Below, one piece after another: positions 1 through 7,775 of a DNA stretch of 64,000 nucleotides. This DNA comes from Pseudomonas oryzihabitans (GTDB taxonomy: Bacteria; Pseudomonadota; Gammaproteobacteria; Pseudomonadales; Pseudomonadaceae). The stretch covers positions 150,135 through 214,134 of the forward strand of contig NZ_VDND01000009.1 of NCBI RefSeq assembly GCF_007665395.1. Reading direction: 5' to 3'. Position 1 is the first letter of the stretch; each line of letters opens with the position of its first letter. The translations under genes were made by a program, and so were the position numbers. The notes under the pieces were generated by a model. It was given only the letters and a program-made list of their open reading frames with translations. It did no database searches and was not told the DNA's origin.

Positions 1-951
1 GTAGAGACGCTGGGCCATCATCATGGTCTTCTTCACCCCGAAGCCCAGGCGATTGCTCGCCGCCTGCTGCAGGGTGGAGGTGATGAAGGGTGCCGAGGGC
101 TTGCTGCTGGTCGGCTTGTCTTCGCGCTTGGCGATGCGATAGGCAGCCTTTTCCAGCTTGGCCAGGGCGGCCTTGGCCTGGGCTTCGTTCAGCGGCTTGA
201 AGGCTTCACCCTTCTCGCGCACCACCTCAAAACGCACCTGGGCCTTTTTCGGCGTGGCCAGGTCGGCGTGGATTTCCCAGTATTCCTCGGGGACGAAGGC
301 GCGGATCTCGCGCTCGCGCTCCACCACCAGCTTGACCGCGACGGACTGCACCCGACCGGCGGACAGGCCACGGGCGATCTTCGACCACAGCAGCGGCGAG
401 ACCATGTAGCCAACCACGCGGTCGAGGAAGCGACGCGCCTGCTGGGCGTTGACGCGATTGATGTCCAGCTCGCCGGGCTGGGAGAAGGCCTCCTGGATGG
501 CCTTCTTGGTGATCTCGTTGAAGACCACGCGCTTGTAGCGCGAGTCGTCGCCACCGATGGCTTCCCGCAGGTGCCAGGCGATGGCCTCCCCTTCGCGGTC
601 CAAGTCGGTGGCGAGATAGACGGTGTCGGCGTCCTTGGCCAGCCGGCGCAGTTCCTCGATCACCTTTTCCTTGCCGGGCAGGATCTCGTAGTGCGCCTTC
701 CAGCCATGCTCGGGGTCGACCCCCATGCGCGTGAACAGCTGGCGCCGGGCCTTTTCCTTGGGTGACAGCGCGGGCGCCTCGGCGGCGGTCTTGCGCGTCT
801 TGGCGGCGGGCTCCTTGGCGGTGCCGGCGCCGCTGGTGGGAAGGTCGCGGATATGGCCGATGCTCGACTTCACCACGTACTGGTTGCCCAGATACTTGTT
901 GATGGTCTTGGCCTTGGCCGGGGATTCCACGATGACCAGCGATTTACCCAT
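1..951 (-). CDS. topA: DNA topoisomerase I, N-terminal part (cut by window edge)
   Basis: Type IA topoisomerase that relaxes negative supercoils. Only the first 317 codons are inside the window. The N-terminus MGKSLVIVESPAKAKTI is the TOPRIM domain start, with the catalytic Glu in IVESPAK; the acidic TOPRIM motif follows in DLDREGEAIAWHL. An alanine/lysine-rich insert of roughly 30 residues after IGHIRDLP is usual in Pseudomonas. The active-site tyrosine of the family lies just beyond the visible part, so it cannot be checked. The gene is read leftward, downstream of the DUF1653 gene, with about 150 bases between them. Confidence 0.96.
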   Translation of the reverse strand, partial: MGKSLVIVESPAKAKTINKYLGNQYVVKSSIGHIRDLPTSGAGTAKEPAAKTRKTAAEAPALSPKEKARRQLFTRMGVDPEHGWKAHYEILPGKEKVIEELRRLAKDADTVYLATDLDREGEAIAWHLREAIGGDDSRYKRVVFNEITKKAIQEAFSQPGELDINRVNAQQARRFLDRVVGYMVSPLLWSKIARGLSAGRVQSVAVKLVVEREREIRAFVPEEYWEIHADLATPKKAQVRFEVVREKGEAFKPLNEAQAKAALAKLEKAAYRIAKREDKPTSSKPSAPFITSTLQQAASNRLGFGVKKTMMMAQRLY

Positions 952-1100
952 GGGAGAGTCAGATTCCTGCTTGAAAGCGATGAGCGAGCGAAAGGCGAGC
1001 GCCGTAGCGGCGAATGGAGGACCGGACCGATTTCAGTCTGGTGCGCCGGGGGCGGTCGGCCAACGCGGCACCGCTATATATAGTGGCGATGTCGGCAAGG

Positions 1101-1352
1101 TCAAGGCTGGGTCTTGGCATCCAGACCCAAGGGATCGGCTTCGACGCTGATCAGCGCGAAGCGCGGCACCTGCTCGCCATCCACCTGGACGCTCTCGCGA
1201 AACATGCTCAGGGGCCGGGCCCAGAGACCATATTCGCCGTACAGCGCCTGATAGATGACCAGCTCTTCCTCGGTCTCCGAATGCCGGGCCACGCCCAGCA
1301 CCCGATACTGCTGACCCTTGTAGTGGCGGTAGAGTCCCGTCTGCAATGCCAT
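1101..1352 (-). CDS. DUF1653 domain-containing protein
   Basis: Small 83-residue protein of the DUF1653 family: GLYRHYKGQQYRVLGVARHSETEE is followed by LVIYQALYGEYGLWARPLSMF, both characteristic of this family. No signal peptide or membrane segment is seen; it is probably cytosolic. A GAGG ribosome-binding site lies 7 bases before ATG 1352. The start is only about 9 bases past the T-tract of the fadBA terminator, so it must be transcribed from within or just after that terminator, or by readthrough. The biochemical function is not known to me. Confidence 0.88.
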   Translation of the reverse strand: MALQTGLYRHYKGQQYRVLGVARHSETEEELVIYQALYGEYGLWARPLSMFRESVQVDGEQVPRFALISVEADPLGLDAKTQP

Positions 1353-1361
1353 GTTCCACCT

Positions 1362-1401
1362 CGAAAAAAGAAAACCGGGGCGGCCCTGGGGGCGCCCCGG
1401 T
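1362..1401 (-). terminator. Rho-independent terminator of fadBA
   Basis: On the minus strand a 9-bp stem (ACCGGGGCG with CGCCCCGGT, 1374-1382 and 1393-1401) is followed by TTTTCTTTTTT. It lies 20 bases after the fadA stop codon and directly before the DUF1653 ribosome-binding site. Confidence 0.9.
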
Positions 1402-1421
1402 CGGATGACGCGCGCCGCGGA

Positions 1422-2600
1422 TCAGCGCAGGCGTTCGAATACCGTGGTGATGCCCTGGCCGAGACCCACGCACATGGTGGCCAGGCCGAAGGTGCCGTCG
1501 TTCTGTTTCATGACATTTAACAGCGTGCCTGAAATCCTGGCGCCAGAGCAACCGAAGGGGTGACCCAGGGCGATGGCGCCGCCGTGCAGGTTGACCTTCT
1601 CGTCCATCTTGTCCAGTACCTTGAGGTCCTTGAGCACCGGCAGGGCCTGGGCCGCGAAGGCTTCGTTGAGCTCGATGAAGTCGATGTCGGCGATGGTCAG
1701 GCCGGCGCGCTTGAGCGCCTTCTGCGAGGCCGGCACCGGCCCGTAGCCCATGATCGCCGGATCGACGCCGGCTACTGCCATGGAGCGGATCCTGGCCAGC
1801 GGCTGCAGGCCCAGGTCCTGGGCGCGCTGGGCCGACATGACCAGCATGCAGGAGGCGCCATCGGTGATCTGCGAGGACGTCCCCGCGGTCACGGTGCCGC
1901 CCTTGGGATTGAAGGCCGGCTTGAGCGCGGCCAGGCCCTCGACGGTGGTTTCCGGGCGAATGGTTTCGTCATGGCTGAAGACCTTGAGGAAACCGTTCTC
2001 GTCGTGACCTTCCAGGGGAATGATCTCGTCCTTGAACTTGCCTTCCTGGGTAGCCTTCCAGGCCAGCTGGTGCGAGCGATAGCCGAACTGGTCCTGGGCC
2101 TCGCGGGTGATGCCGTGCATCTTGCCGAGCATCTCGGCGGTCAGGCCCATCATGCCGGAAGCCTTGGCGGCGTGCAGCGACAGCTGGGGGTTGGGATCGA
2201 CACCGTGCATCATGCCGACGTGGCCCATGTGCTCCACCCCGCCGACGACGAAGACGTCGCCGTTGCCGGTCTGGATCGCCTGGGCGGCGGTATGCAGGGC
2301 GCTCATGGACGAGCCGCACAGGCGGCTCACCGTCTGGGCGCCGCTGGTGTGGGGAATGCGGGTCAGCAACGACGCCATGCGGGCGATGTTCCAGCCCTGC
2401 TCCAGGGTCTGGTTGACGCAGCCCCAGATCACGTCTTCCACCTCGGCCGGATTGACCTGGGGATTGCGCTCCAGCACGGCGTCGATCAGCCGCGCGGAGA
2501 GGGTCTCGGCGCGGGTGTTGCGGTGCATGCCGCCCTTGGATCGGCCCATGGGCGTGCGGGCGAAGTCGACGATGACGACGTCTCTCGGATTAAGGCTCAT
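1422..2600 (-). CDS. fadA: 3-ketoacyl-CoA thiolase (fatty acid oxidation complex beta subunit)
   Basis: 392-residue thiolase that cleaves 3-ketoacyl-CoA to acetyl-CoA and a shortened acyl-CoA in beta-oxidation. The nucleophilic cysteine sits in RLCGSSMSALH; NEAFAAQALP and GHPFGCSGAR carry the other conserved active-site residues; the C-terminus has the typical CVGLGQGI glycine-rich stretch. The length matches FadA. ATG 2600 has AGGAG 10 bases upstream. It begins 18 bases after the fadB stop on the same strand, so the two form the fadBA operon encoding the alpha2-beta2 trifunctional complex, closed by the terminator at 1362-1401. Confidence 0.97.
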   Translation of the reverse strand: MSLNPRDVVIVDFARTPMGRSKGGMHRNTRAETLSARLIDAVLERNPQVNPAEVEDVIWGCVNQTLEQGWNIARMASLLTRIPHTSGAQTVSRLCGSSMSALHTAAQAIQTGNGDVFVVGGVEHMGHVGMMHGVDPNPQLSLHAAKASGMMGLTAEMLGKMHGITREAQDQFGYRSHQLAWKATQEGKFKDEIIPLEGHDENGFLKVFSHDETIRPETTVEGLAALKPAFNPKGGTVTAGTSSQITDGASCMLVMSAQRAQDLGLQPLARIRSMAVAGVDPAIMGYGPVPASQKALKRAGLTIADIDFIELNEAFAAQALPVLKDLKVLDKMDEKVNLHGGAIALGHPFGCSGARISGTLLNVMKQNDGTFGLATMCVGLGQGITTVFERLR

Positions 2601-2618
2601 CTTGTTCTGGCTCCTGGC

Positions 2619-4766
2619 TCAACCGAAGAAGCGTTGGCCGGCGGCGGCCATTTCGCGGAGTTTGGGGGTCGGGTGGTACAGCGGCCCGAGGTCGGCGTAC
2701 TTATCGGCCATGGCGACGAATTCGGCCACGCCGAGGCTGTCGATGTAGCGCAGCGCACCACCGCGGAAGGGTGGGAAGCCGATGCCATAGATCAGGCCCA
2801 TGTCGGCCTCGGCGGCGCTGTCGACGATACCGTCTTCCAGGCAGCGCACGGCTTCCAGGCACAGCGGCACCATCATCCGCTCGACGATCTCTTCATCAGT
2901 GAATTCACGCTGTTCGTAGGTGACCGGTGCCAGCACCTCGGCCACGGCCGGGTCGGCGACCTTCTTCGGCTTGCCCTTCTTGTCGGTCTCGTAGACGTAG
3001 AAGCCCTTGCCGTTCTTCTGGCCGAAGCGCTGGGCTTCGTAGAGGGCGTCCACCGCGGTCTTGCGGCTTTCCTTCATGCGCTCGGGGAAACCCTCGGCCA
3101 TGACGTCGCGGGCGTGGTGGGCGGTGTCCATGCCGACCACGTCCATCAGGTAGGCCGGGCCCATGGGCCAGCCGAACTTCTCCATCAGCCGGTCAACCCG
3201 CTGGAAGTCGGCACCCTGGGCCAGCAGCGCGGCGAAGCCGCCGAAGTAGGGGAATAGAATGCGGTTGACCAAGAAGCCGGGGCAGTCGTTGACCACGATG
3301 GGGTTCTTGCCCATCTGGCGGGCATAGGCCACGGTGGTGGCGATGGCCTTCTCGCTGGTCTTCTCGCCGCGGATCACTTCCACCAGGGGCATCATGTGCA
3401 CCGGGTTGAAGAAGTGCATGCCGCAGAAGTTTTCCGGACGCTTGAGCGCCTGCGCCAGCAGGCTGATGGAAATGGTCGAGGTGTTGGAGGTGAGGATGGC
3501 GTCCTCACGCACCTGGCCCTCCACTTCCGCCAGTACGGCCTGCTTGACCTTGGGATTCTCCACCACGGCCTCGACCACCAGGTCGACGCTCTTGAAGTCG
3601 CCATAGGACAGGGTCGGGCGGATGCGATTGAGCGCCTCGGCCATCTTTACCGGCTCCAGGCGACCCTTCTCGACGCGCTTGTTGAGCAGCTTGCTGGCTT
3701 CGCTCAGCCCCAGTTCCAGGGCCTCGTCGCGGATGTCCTTCATCAGGATCGGGGTGCCCTTGAGCGCGGACTGGTAGGCGATGCCGCCACCCATGATGCC
3801 GGCGCCCAGGACGCTGGTGAGCTTGACCGGCGCAGCCAGCTTCTCCAGCCCCTTGGCCTTGCGCTTGAGCGCCTGGTCGTTGAGGAACAGGCCCACCAGG
3901 CTGGCGGAGACCGAGGTCTGGGCCATCTTGGCGAAACCGGCGCCTTCCACTTCCAGGGCCTTGTCGCGACCGTAGTTGGCGGACTTCTGGATGGCCTTGA
4001 TGGCTTCCAGCGGCGCCGGATAGTGCGGGCCGGCTTGGCTGGCGACGAAGCCCTTGGCCGATTCGAAGGCCATCATGGCTTCGATGGCGTTGAGCTGCAG
4101 CTTCTCCAGCTTGGGCTTGCGCTTGGCGCGGTAGTCCAGCTCGCCGGCGGCGGCGCGGCGGACCAGGTCCAGGGCGGCGTCGAACAGGTGCTCGGGGGCC
4201 ACCACGGCATCGGCTACGCCGACCTTGAGGGCGGTGGCGGCGTCGTTTTCCTTGCCGGAGGCTATCCATTCGATGGCATTGTCGCTACCGATCAGGCGCG
4301 GCAGGCGCACGGTGCCACCCCAGCCCGGGTAGATGCCCAGCTTGACTTCCGGCAGGCCGATGCGCGCCGCGGTGCTCAGTACCCGGTAGTCGGCGGCCAG
4401 GGTCATCTCGCAGCCGCCACCCAGGGCGATGCCGCCCACCGCGGCCACGGTGGGGACCGGCAGGTCTTCGAAGTCGTTGAAGATGCGATTGATCTCGGCG
4501 ATGCCGGCCTGCAGCTCTGCGGTCGGCCGGCCGAACATCTCGACGAATTCGGTGATGTCGGCGCCGACGATGAAGACGTCCTTGCCGCTGGTGACGATGA
4601 CGCCGCGCAGGCCGGCGTGGGCTTTCAGGGCATCCACGGCCTGGCGGAATTCACGCAGGGTGATGGCGCTGAACTTGTTGACCGATTCGCCTTGGAGGTC
4701 GAAGCGAAGTTCGGCGATGCCGTCCTCCACGTCGCGCACCGAAAGGGCTTTGCCTTCGAAAATCAT
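2619..4766 (-). CDS. fadB: Fatty acid oxidation complex alpha subunit: enoyl-CoA hydratase / 3-hydroxyacyl-CoA dehydrogenase
   Basis: 715-residue multifunctional enzyme. Residues about 1-190 form the enoyl-CoA hydratase/isomerase domain (GADITEF, GGIALGGGCEM with its catalytic acidic residues). From about residue 310 an NAD-binding 3-hydroxyacyl-CoA dehydrogenase follows (SVLGAGIMGGGIAY), with the catalytic His in CGMHFFNPVH. The frame stays open upstream to 4976, but MIFEGKALSV at 4766 matches the known FadB N-terminus and has AGGGAGA before it, so that start is chosen. First gene of fadBA; a dyad at 4882-4899 is a candidate regulator site. Confidence 0.97.
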   Translation of the reverse strand: MIFEGKALSVRDVEDGIAELRFDLQGESVNKFSAITLREFRQAVDALKAHAGLRGVIVTSGKDVFIVGADITEFVEMFGRPTAELQAGIAEINRIFNDFEDLPVPTVAAVGGIALGGGCEMTLAADYRVLSTAARIGLPEVKLGIYPGWGGTVRLPRLIGSDNAIEWIASGKENDAATALKVGVADAVVAPEHLFDAALDLVRRAAAGELDYRAKRKPKLEKLQLNAIEAMMAFESAKGFVASQAGPHYPAPLEAIKAIQKSANYGRDKALEVEGAGFAKMAQTSVSASLVGLFLNDQALKRKAKGLEKLAAPVKLTSVLGAGIMGGGIAYQSALKGTPILMKDIRDEALELGLSEASKLLNKRVEKGRLEPVKMAEALNRIRPTLSYGDFKSVDLVVEAVVENPKVKQAVLAEVEGQVREDAILTSNTSTISISLLAQALKRPENFCGMHFFNPVHMMPLVEVIRGEKTSEKAIATTVAYARQMGKNPIVVNDCPGFLVNRILFPYFGGFAALLAQGADFQRVDRLMEKFGWPMGPAYLMDVVGMDTAHHARDVMAEGFPERMKESRKTAVDALYEAQRFGQKNGKGFYVYETDKKGKPKKVADPAVAEVLAPVTYEQREFTDEEIVERMMVPLCLEAVRCLEDGIVDSAAEADMGLIYGIGFPPFRGGALRYIDSLGVAEFVAMADKYADLGPLYHPTPKLREMAAAGQRFFG

Positions 4767-4881
4767 CAGCGGGTCTCCCTTGAGTCCTGGTCGCGAGGCG
4801 GGCGGTAGCTTCAGCTGGAAGCCGAGGATCGCCAGCCCCGATATTGTTCTGTGGAGGGCACCGGCCGGGCCGGGGCGAAAA

Positions 4882-4899
4882 TTCATACAACCGTTTGAA
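4882..4899 (-). promoter_or_regulatory. Candidate fatty-acid regulator (PsrA-like) operator
   Basis: TTCATACAACCGTTTGAA is an imperfect palindrome (6 of 9 positions symmetric) about 115 bases upstream of the fadB start. PsrA, a TetR-family fatty-acid sensor, controls fadBA in Pseudomonas and binds CAAAC/GTTTG-type half sites. One GTTTG is present; the other arm is degenerate. This is a suggestion only. Confidence 0.35.
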
Positions 4900-5011
4900 C
4901 GGCTCGCACAACCTTCTGGCAAAAGCGGGCGCTTGTCAATTGGGACGCAGGGGGAAAGCGCGGCCGGAGGTTCCAACGGCGGGCGCTTGAGCTTGTCGCG
5001 CTTCTGTGCAA

Positions 5012-5046
5012 GATAGCCGTGGAGCTATCCCCGACTCCTGGAGTCG
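5012..5046. promoter_or_regulatory. Two tandem perfect dyads upstream of a universal stress gene
   Basis: GATAGC/GCTATC (5012-5017 and 5024-5029) is followed 2 bases later by CGACTCC-T-GGAGTCG (5032-5046). They lie about 140 bases upstream of the universal stress protein start. They could be operators or small RNA hairpins in a leader; there is no T-tract. Confidence 0.4.
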
Positions 5047-5182
5047 AAACTACAAGTGGGCGAGAGTCTGCCTGACCAGCCGCCGCGCGAATTGCCGGTT
5101 CTGCCCAGTCAGTGCCTGAAGCCCGCGAATCGAGCGCCAGCCACGGTACGGCCTGGCGCCCCATCATGAAGGAGAGATGTGT

Positions 5183-5623
5183 ATGGCCTACCAACACATA
5201 TTGGTCGCCGTCGACCTGACCGAAGATTGCCAGCCGGTGATTCGCCGGGCGGTTGCCCTGGGTCAGTGCTGTGGCAGCAAGGTGTCGCTGGTGCACGTGG
5301 TCGAGCCCATGGCCATGGCCTTTGGCGGTGACGTGCCCATGGACCTGTCGTCGTTGCAGCAGCAGCAGATCGAGCAAGCCCGCGAGCGACTGGACGGTTT
5401 CACCACCCAGTACGCGGAACTGGCCGGCAACTGCGTGCTGGCCTACGGCCAACCGCGCCAGGAAATCCACCGCATGGCCAAGGAACAGGGTTGCGACCTC
5501 ATCGTGGTCGGCAGCCATGGGCGTCACGGCCTGGCACTGCTGCTGGGCTCGACGTCCAACGACCTGTTGCACGGCGCGCCCTGCGATACCCTGGCGGTGG
5601 CCCTGAAGAAAGACAAAGCCTGA
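5183..5623 (+). CDS. Universal stress protein (single UspA domain)
   Basis: About 146-residue UspA-type protein. MAYQHILVAVDLTEDC gives beta-1 and the conserved Asp; the ATP-binding-type motif GSHGRHGLALLLGSTSNDLL fits the G-2x-G-9x-G-S/T pattern, so it probably binds ATP. An ATG six bases earlier (5177) sits only 2 bases after GGAG, whereas ATG 5183 is spaced by 8, so the latter is chosen. Universal stress proteins act in stationary-phase, oxygen-limitation or oxidative stress survival; which stress is not visible here. It is divergent from fadB and convergent with uup. Confidence 0.9.
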   Translation: MAYQHILVAVDLTEDCQPVIRRAVALGQCCGSKVSLVHVVEPMAMAFGGDVPMDLSSLQQQQIEQARERLDGFTTQYAELAGNCVLAYGQPRQEIHRMAKEQGCDLIVVGSHGRHGLALLLGSTSNDLLHGAPCDTLAVALKKDKA

Positions 5624-5641
5624 TCCCGCAGCCGGGCTGGA

Positions 5642-7555
5642 TTACTCCAGCTCGGCCCAGCGCTCGATGAGGCGGTCCAGCTCGGCCTGCAACGCGTCCA
5701 TGCGGGCGAGCTTGGCTTGGGTGACCTCGCCCGGCAGCTGGTAGAAGCCCGGATCGGCGATGGCGGTCTGCAAGGCTTCCAGCTCGATCTCCGCGGTTTC
5801 GATGGCGGCTGGCAGGGCATCCAGCTCACGCTGCTCCTTGTAGCTGAGCTTGCGCTTGGCCGGTGCCGCTGCGGCGGCTACGGGCGCTGCCACCGGTGCC
5901 GGCTCGACCTTGGCGACCGGTTGCGCCGGCTTGTCCTCGCGGGTCTGCACACCCAGCAGGCGTGGCGAGCCACCCTGGCGCAGCCAGTCCTGGTAGCCAC
6001 CGACGTATTCCCGTACCTGCCCTTCCCCTTCGAACACCAGGGTGCTGGTCACCACGTTGTCGAGGAAGGCCCGGTCGTGGCTGACCATCAGCACCGTGCC
6101 CTCGAAACTCAGCAGCACCTCTTCGAGCAATTCCAGGGTCTCGACGTCGAGGTCGTTGGTGGGTTCGTCCAGCACCAGCAGATTGGCCGGCTTGCTGAAC
6201 AGCTTGGCCAGCAGCAGCCGGGCCCGCTCGCCGCCGGACAGCGCCTTGACCGGGGTCCGCGCCCGCTGGGGGCTGAACAGGAAGTCGCCGAGGTAGCTCA
6301 GCACATGGCGGTCCTGGCCGTTGATGGTAATGAATTCCCGGCCTTCGGCAAGGTTGTCGATCACCGTCTTTTCCGGCTCCAGTTGCAGGCGCAGCTGGTC
6401 GAAATAGGCGATCTCCAGCTTGGTGCCGTACTGGATCGTGCCGGCGGTGGGCTGCAGATCGCCCAGCAGCAGCTTGAGCAGGGTGGTCTTGCCGGAGCCA
6501 TTGGGGCCGAGCAGGCCGATGCGGTCGCCGCGCTGGATCAGCAGGGTCAGGTCGCGGATCAGCGGCTCGCCACCGGGATGGGCGTAGCTCATGTGCTCGG
6601 CGAGGATGACCTGCTTGCCGGACTTGTCGGCCGTCTCCAGCAGGAGGTTGGCCTTGCCCTGGCGTTCGCGCCGCTCGCTGCGTTCGTTGCGCATGGCCTT
6701 GAGGGCGCGGACGCGGCCTTCGTTGCGGGTACGCCGGGCCTTGATGCCCTGGCGGATCCACACCTCTTCCTGGGCCAGGCGCTTGTCGAACAGGGCATTG
6801 GCGGTTTCTTCCGCCGCCAGCTGCTGCTCCTTGTGCACCAGGAAGCTGGCGTAGTCGCCCTGCCAGTCGATCAGGTTGCCGCGATCCAGTTCGAGGATGC
6901 GGGTGGCCAGGGCCTGCAGGAAGGCACGGTCGTGGGTGATGAACAGCACGGCACCGGGATAGCCGCGCAGGGCCTCTTCCAGCCAGGCGATGGCGCCGAT
7001 GTCCAGGTGGTTGGTGGGTTCGTCGAGCAGCAGCAGATCGGGCTCGGCCACCAGCGCCTGGGCCAGCAGCACGCGCCGGCGCCAGCCACCGGAAAGTTCG
7101 GCCAGGGTCTTCTCGGCCGGCAGTTGCAACCGGCTCAGGGTGCTGTCCACCAGTTGCTGCAGGCGCCAGCCGTCGCGCGCCTCCAGCTCCTGCTGCACGC
7201 GCATGAGGTGGTCCATGTCCAGCTCGCCGCTGGTGTCCTGGGTCAGGTGGTGATACTCGGCGAGCAGTTCGCCGACCCCGGCCAGGCCCGCGGCCACCAC
7301 GTCGAACACGGTGCGGTCGTCGGCGCGTGGCAATTCCTGCGGCAGTTCGCCGATCTTGATCGCCGGGGCGCGCCAGACTTCGCCGTCGTCGGCCTGCTGC
7401 TCGCCCTTGACGATGCGCAGCAGGCTGGATTTACCGGTGCCGTTGCGACCGATGATGCATACCCGCTCGCCCCGTTCGATCTGCCAGGACACCCCGTCCA
7501 GCAAGGGGGTGACGCCAAAGGCCAGGGATACGTTGGTGAACTTGAGCAGCGCCAT
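5642..7555 (-). CDS. uup: ABC-F family ATPase Uup
   Basis: 637-residue soluble protein with two ABC cassettes and no membrane domain. First Walker A GRNGTGKSS with signature LSGGWRRR; second Walker A GPNGSGKTT with signature LSGGERAR; both have LLLDEPTNHLD/LVLDEPTNDLD Walker B motifs. The linker of about 80 residues after the first cassette and the charged C-terminal coiled coil (after residue about 560, following an Ala/Pro-rich tether) are typical of Uup. ABC-F proteins act on the ribosome; Uup has also been linked to precise transposon excision and branched DNA. GGAGA precedes ATG 7555. Confidence 0.93.
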   Translation of the reverse strand: MALLKFTNVSLAFGVTPLLDGVSWQIERGERVCIIGRNGTGKSSLLRIVKGEQQADDGEVWRAPAIKIGELPQELPRADDRTVFDVVAAGLAGVGELLAEYHHLTQDTSGELDMDHLMRVQQELEARDGWRLQQLVDSTLSRLQLPAEKTLAELSGGWRRRVLLAQALVAEPDLLLLDEPTNHLDIGAIAWLEEALRGYPGAVLFITHDRAFLQALATRILELDRGNLIDWQGDYASFLVHKEQQLAAEETANALFDKRLAQEEVWIRQGIKARRTRNEGRVRALKAMRNERSERRERQGKANLLLETADKSGKQVILAEHMSYAHPGGEPLIRDLTLLIQRGDRIGLLGPNGSGKTTLLKLLLGDLQPTAGTIQYGTKLEIAYFDQLRLQLEPEKTVIDNLAEGREFITINGQDRHVLSYLGDFLFSPQRARTPVKALSGGERARLLLAKLFSKPANLLVLDEPTNDLDVETLELLEEVLLSFEGTVLMVSHDRAFLDNVVTSTLVFEGEGQVREYVGGYQDWLRQGGSPRLLGVQTREDKPAQPVAKVEPAPVAAPVAAAAAPAKRKLSYKEQRELDALPAAIETAEIELEALQTAIADPGFYQLPGEVTQAKLARMDALQAELDRLIERWAELE

Positions 7556-7775
7556 GGGTTTCTCCGCGAAAAATGGCGCCCAGTCTAGCAGAGACAGCCA
7601 CCTGCCCGGCGCTCGCCGCCAGCCGGCGAAACGCCCATGCCGCCCGACGGCAGGCCATGGCCGACGCTTTCGCCACCTGGCGCCGGCACGTAAGCTAGAC
7701 TGCCCCGTGACGGTCGGCCGCTTGCCCTGGGCAGCGCGCGCCGCCCCCTCCGCATCCAGCTTTTACGGAATTCCC

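Larger units (their letters stand above)
4767..5182. other. Divergent intergenic region between fadB and a universal stress gene
   Basis: About 416 bases without a credible gene. It holds an imperfect 18-bp dyad at 4882-4899 near the fadB promoter, and two consecutive perfect dyads at 5012-5029 and 5032-5046 nearer the universal stress gene. Both flanking promoters must lie here. Confidence 0.7.

Noticed and set aside
1560..3257. 565-codon open frame antisense to fadA/fadB
   Set aside because: Shadow of the fadBA coding strand with His/Gly/Val-rich content.
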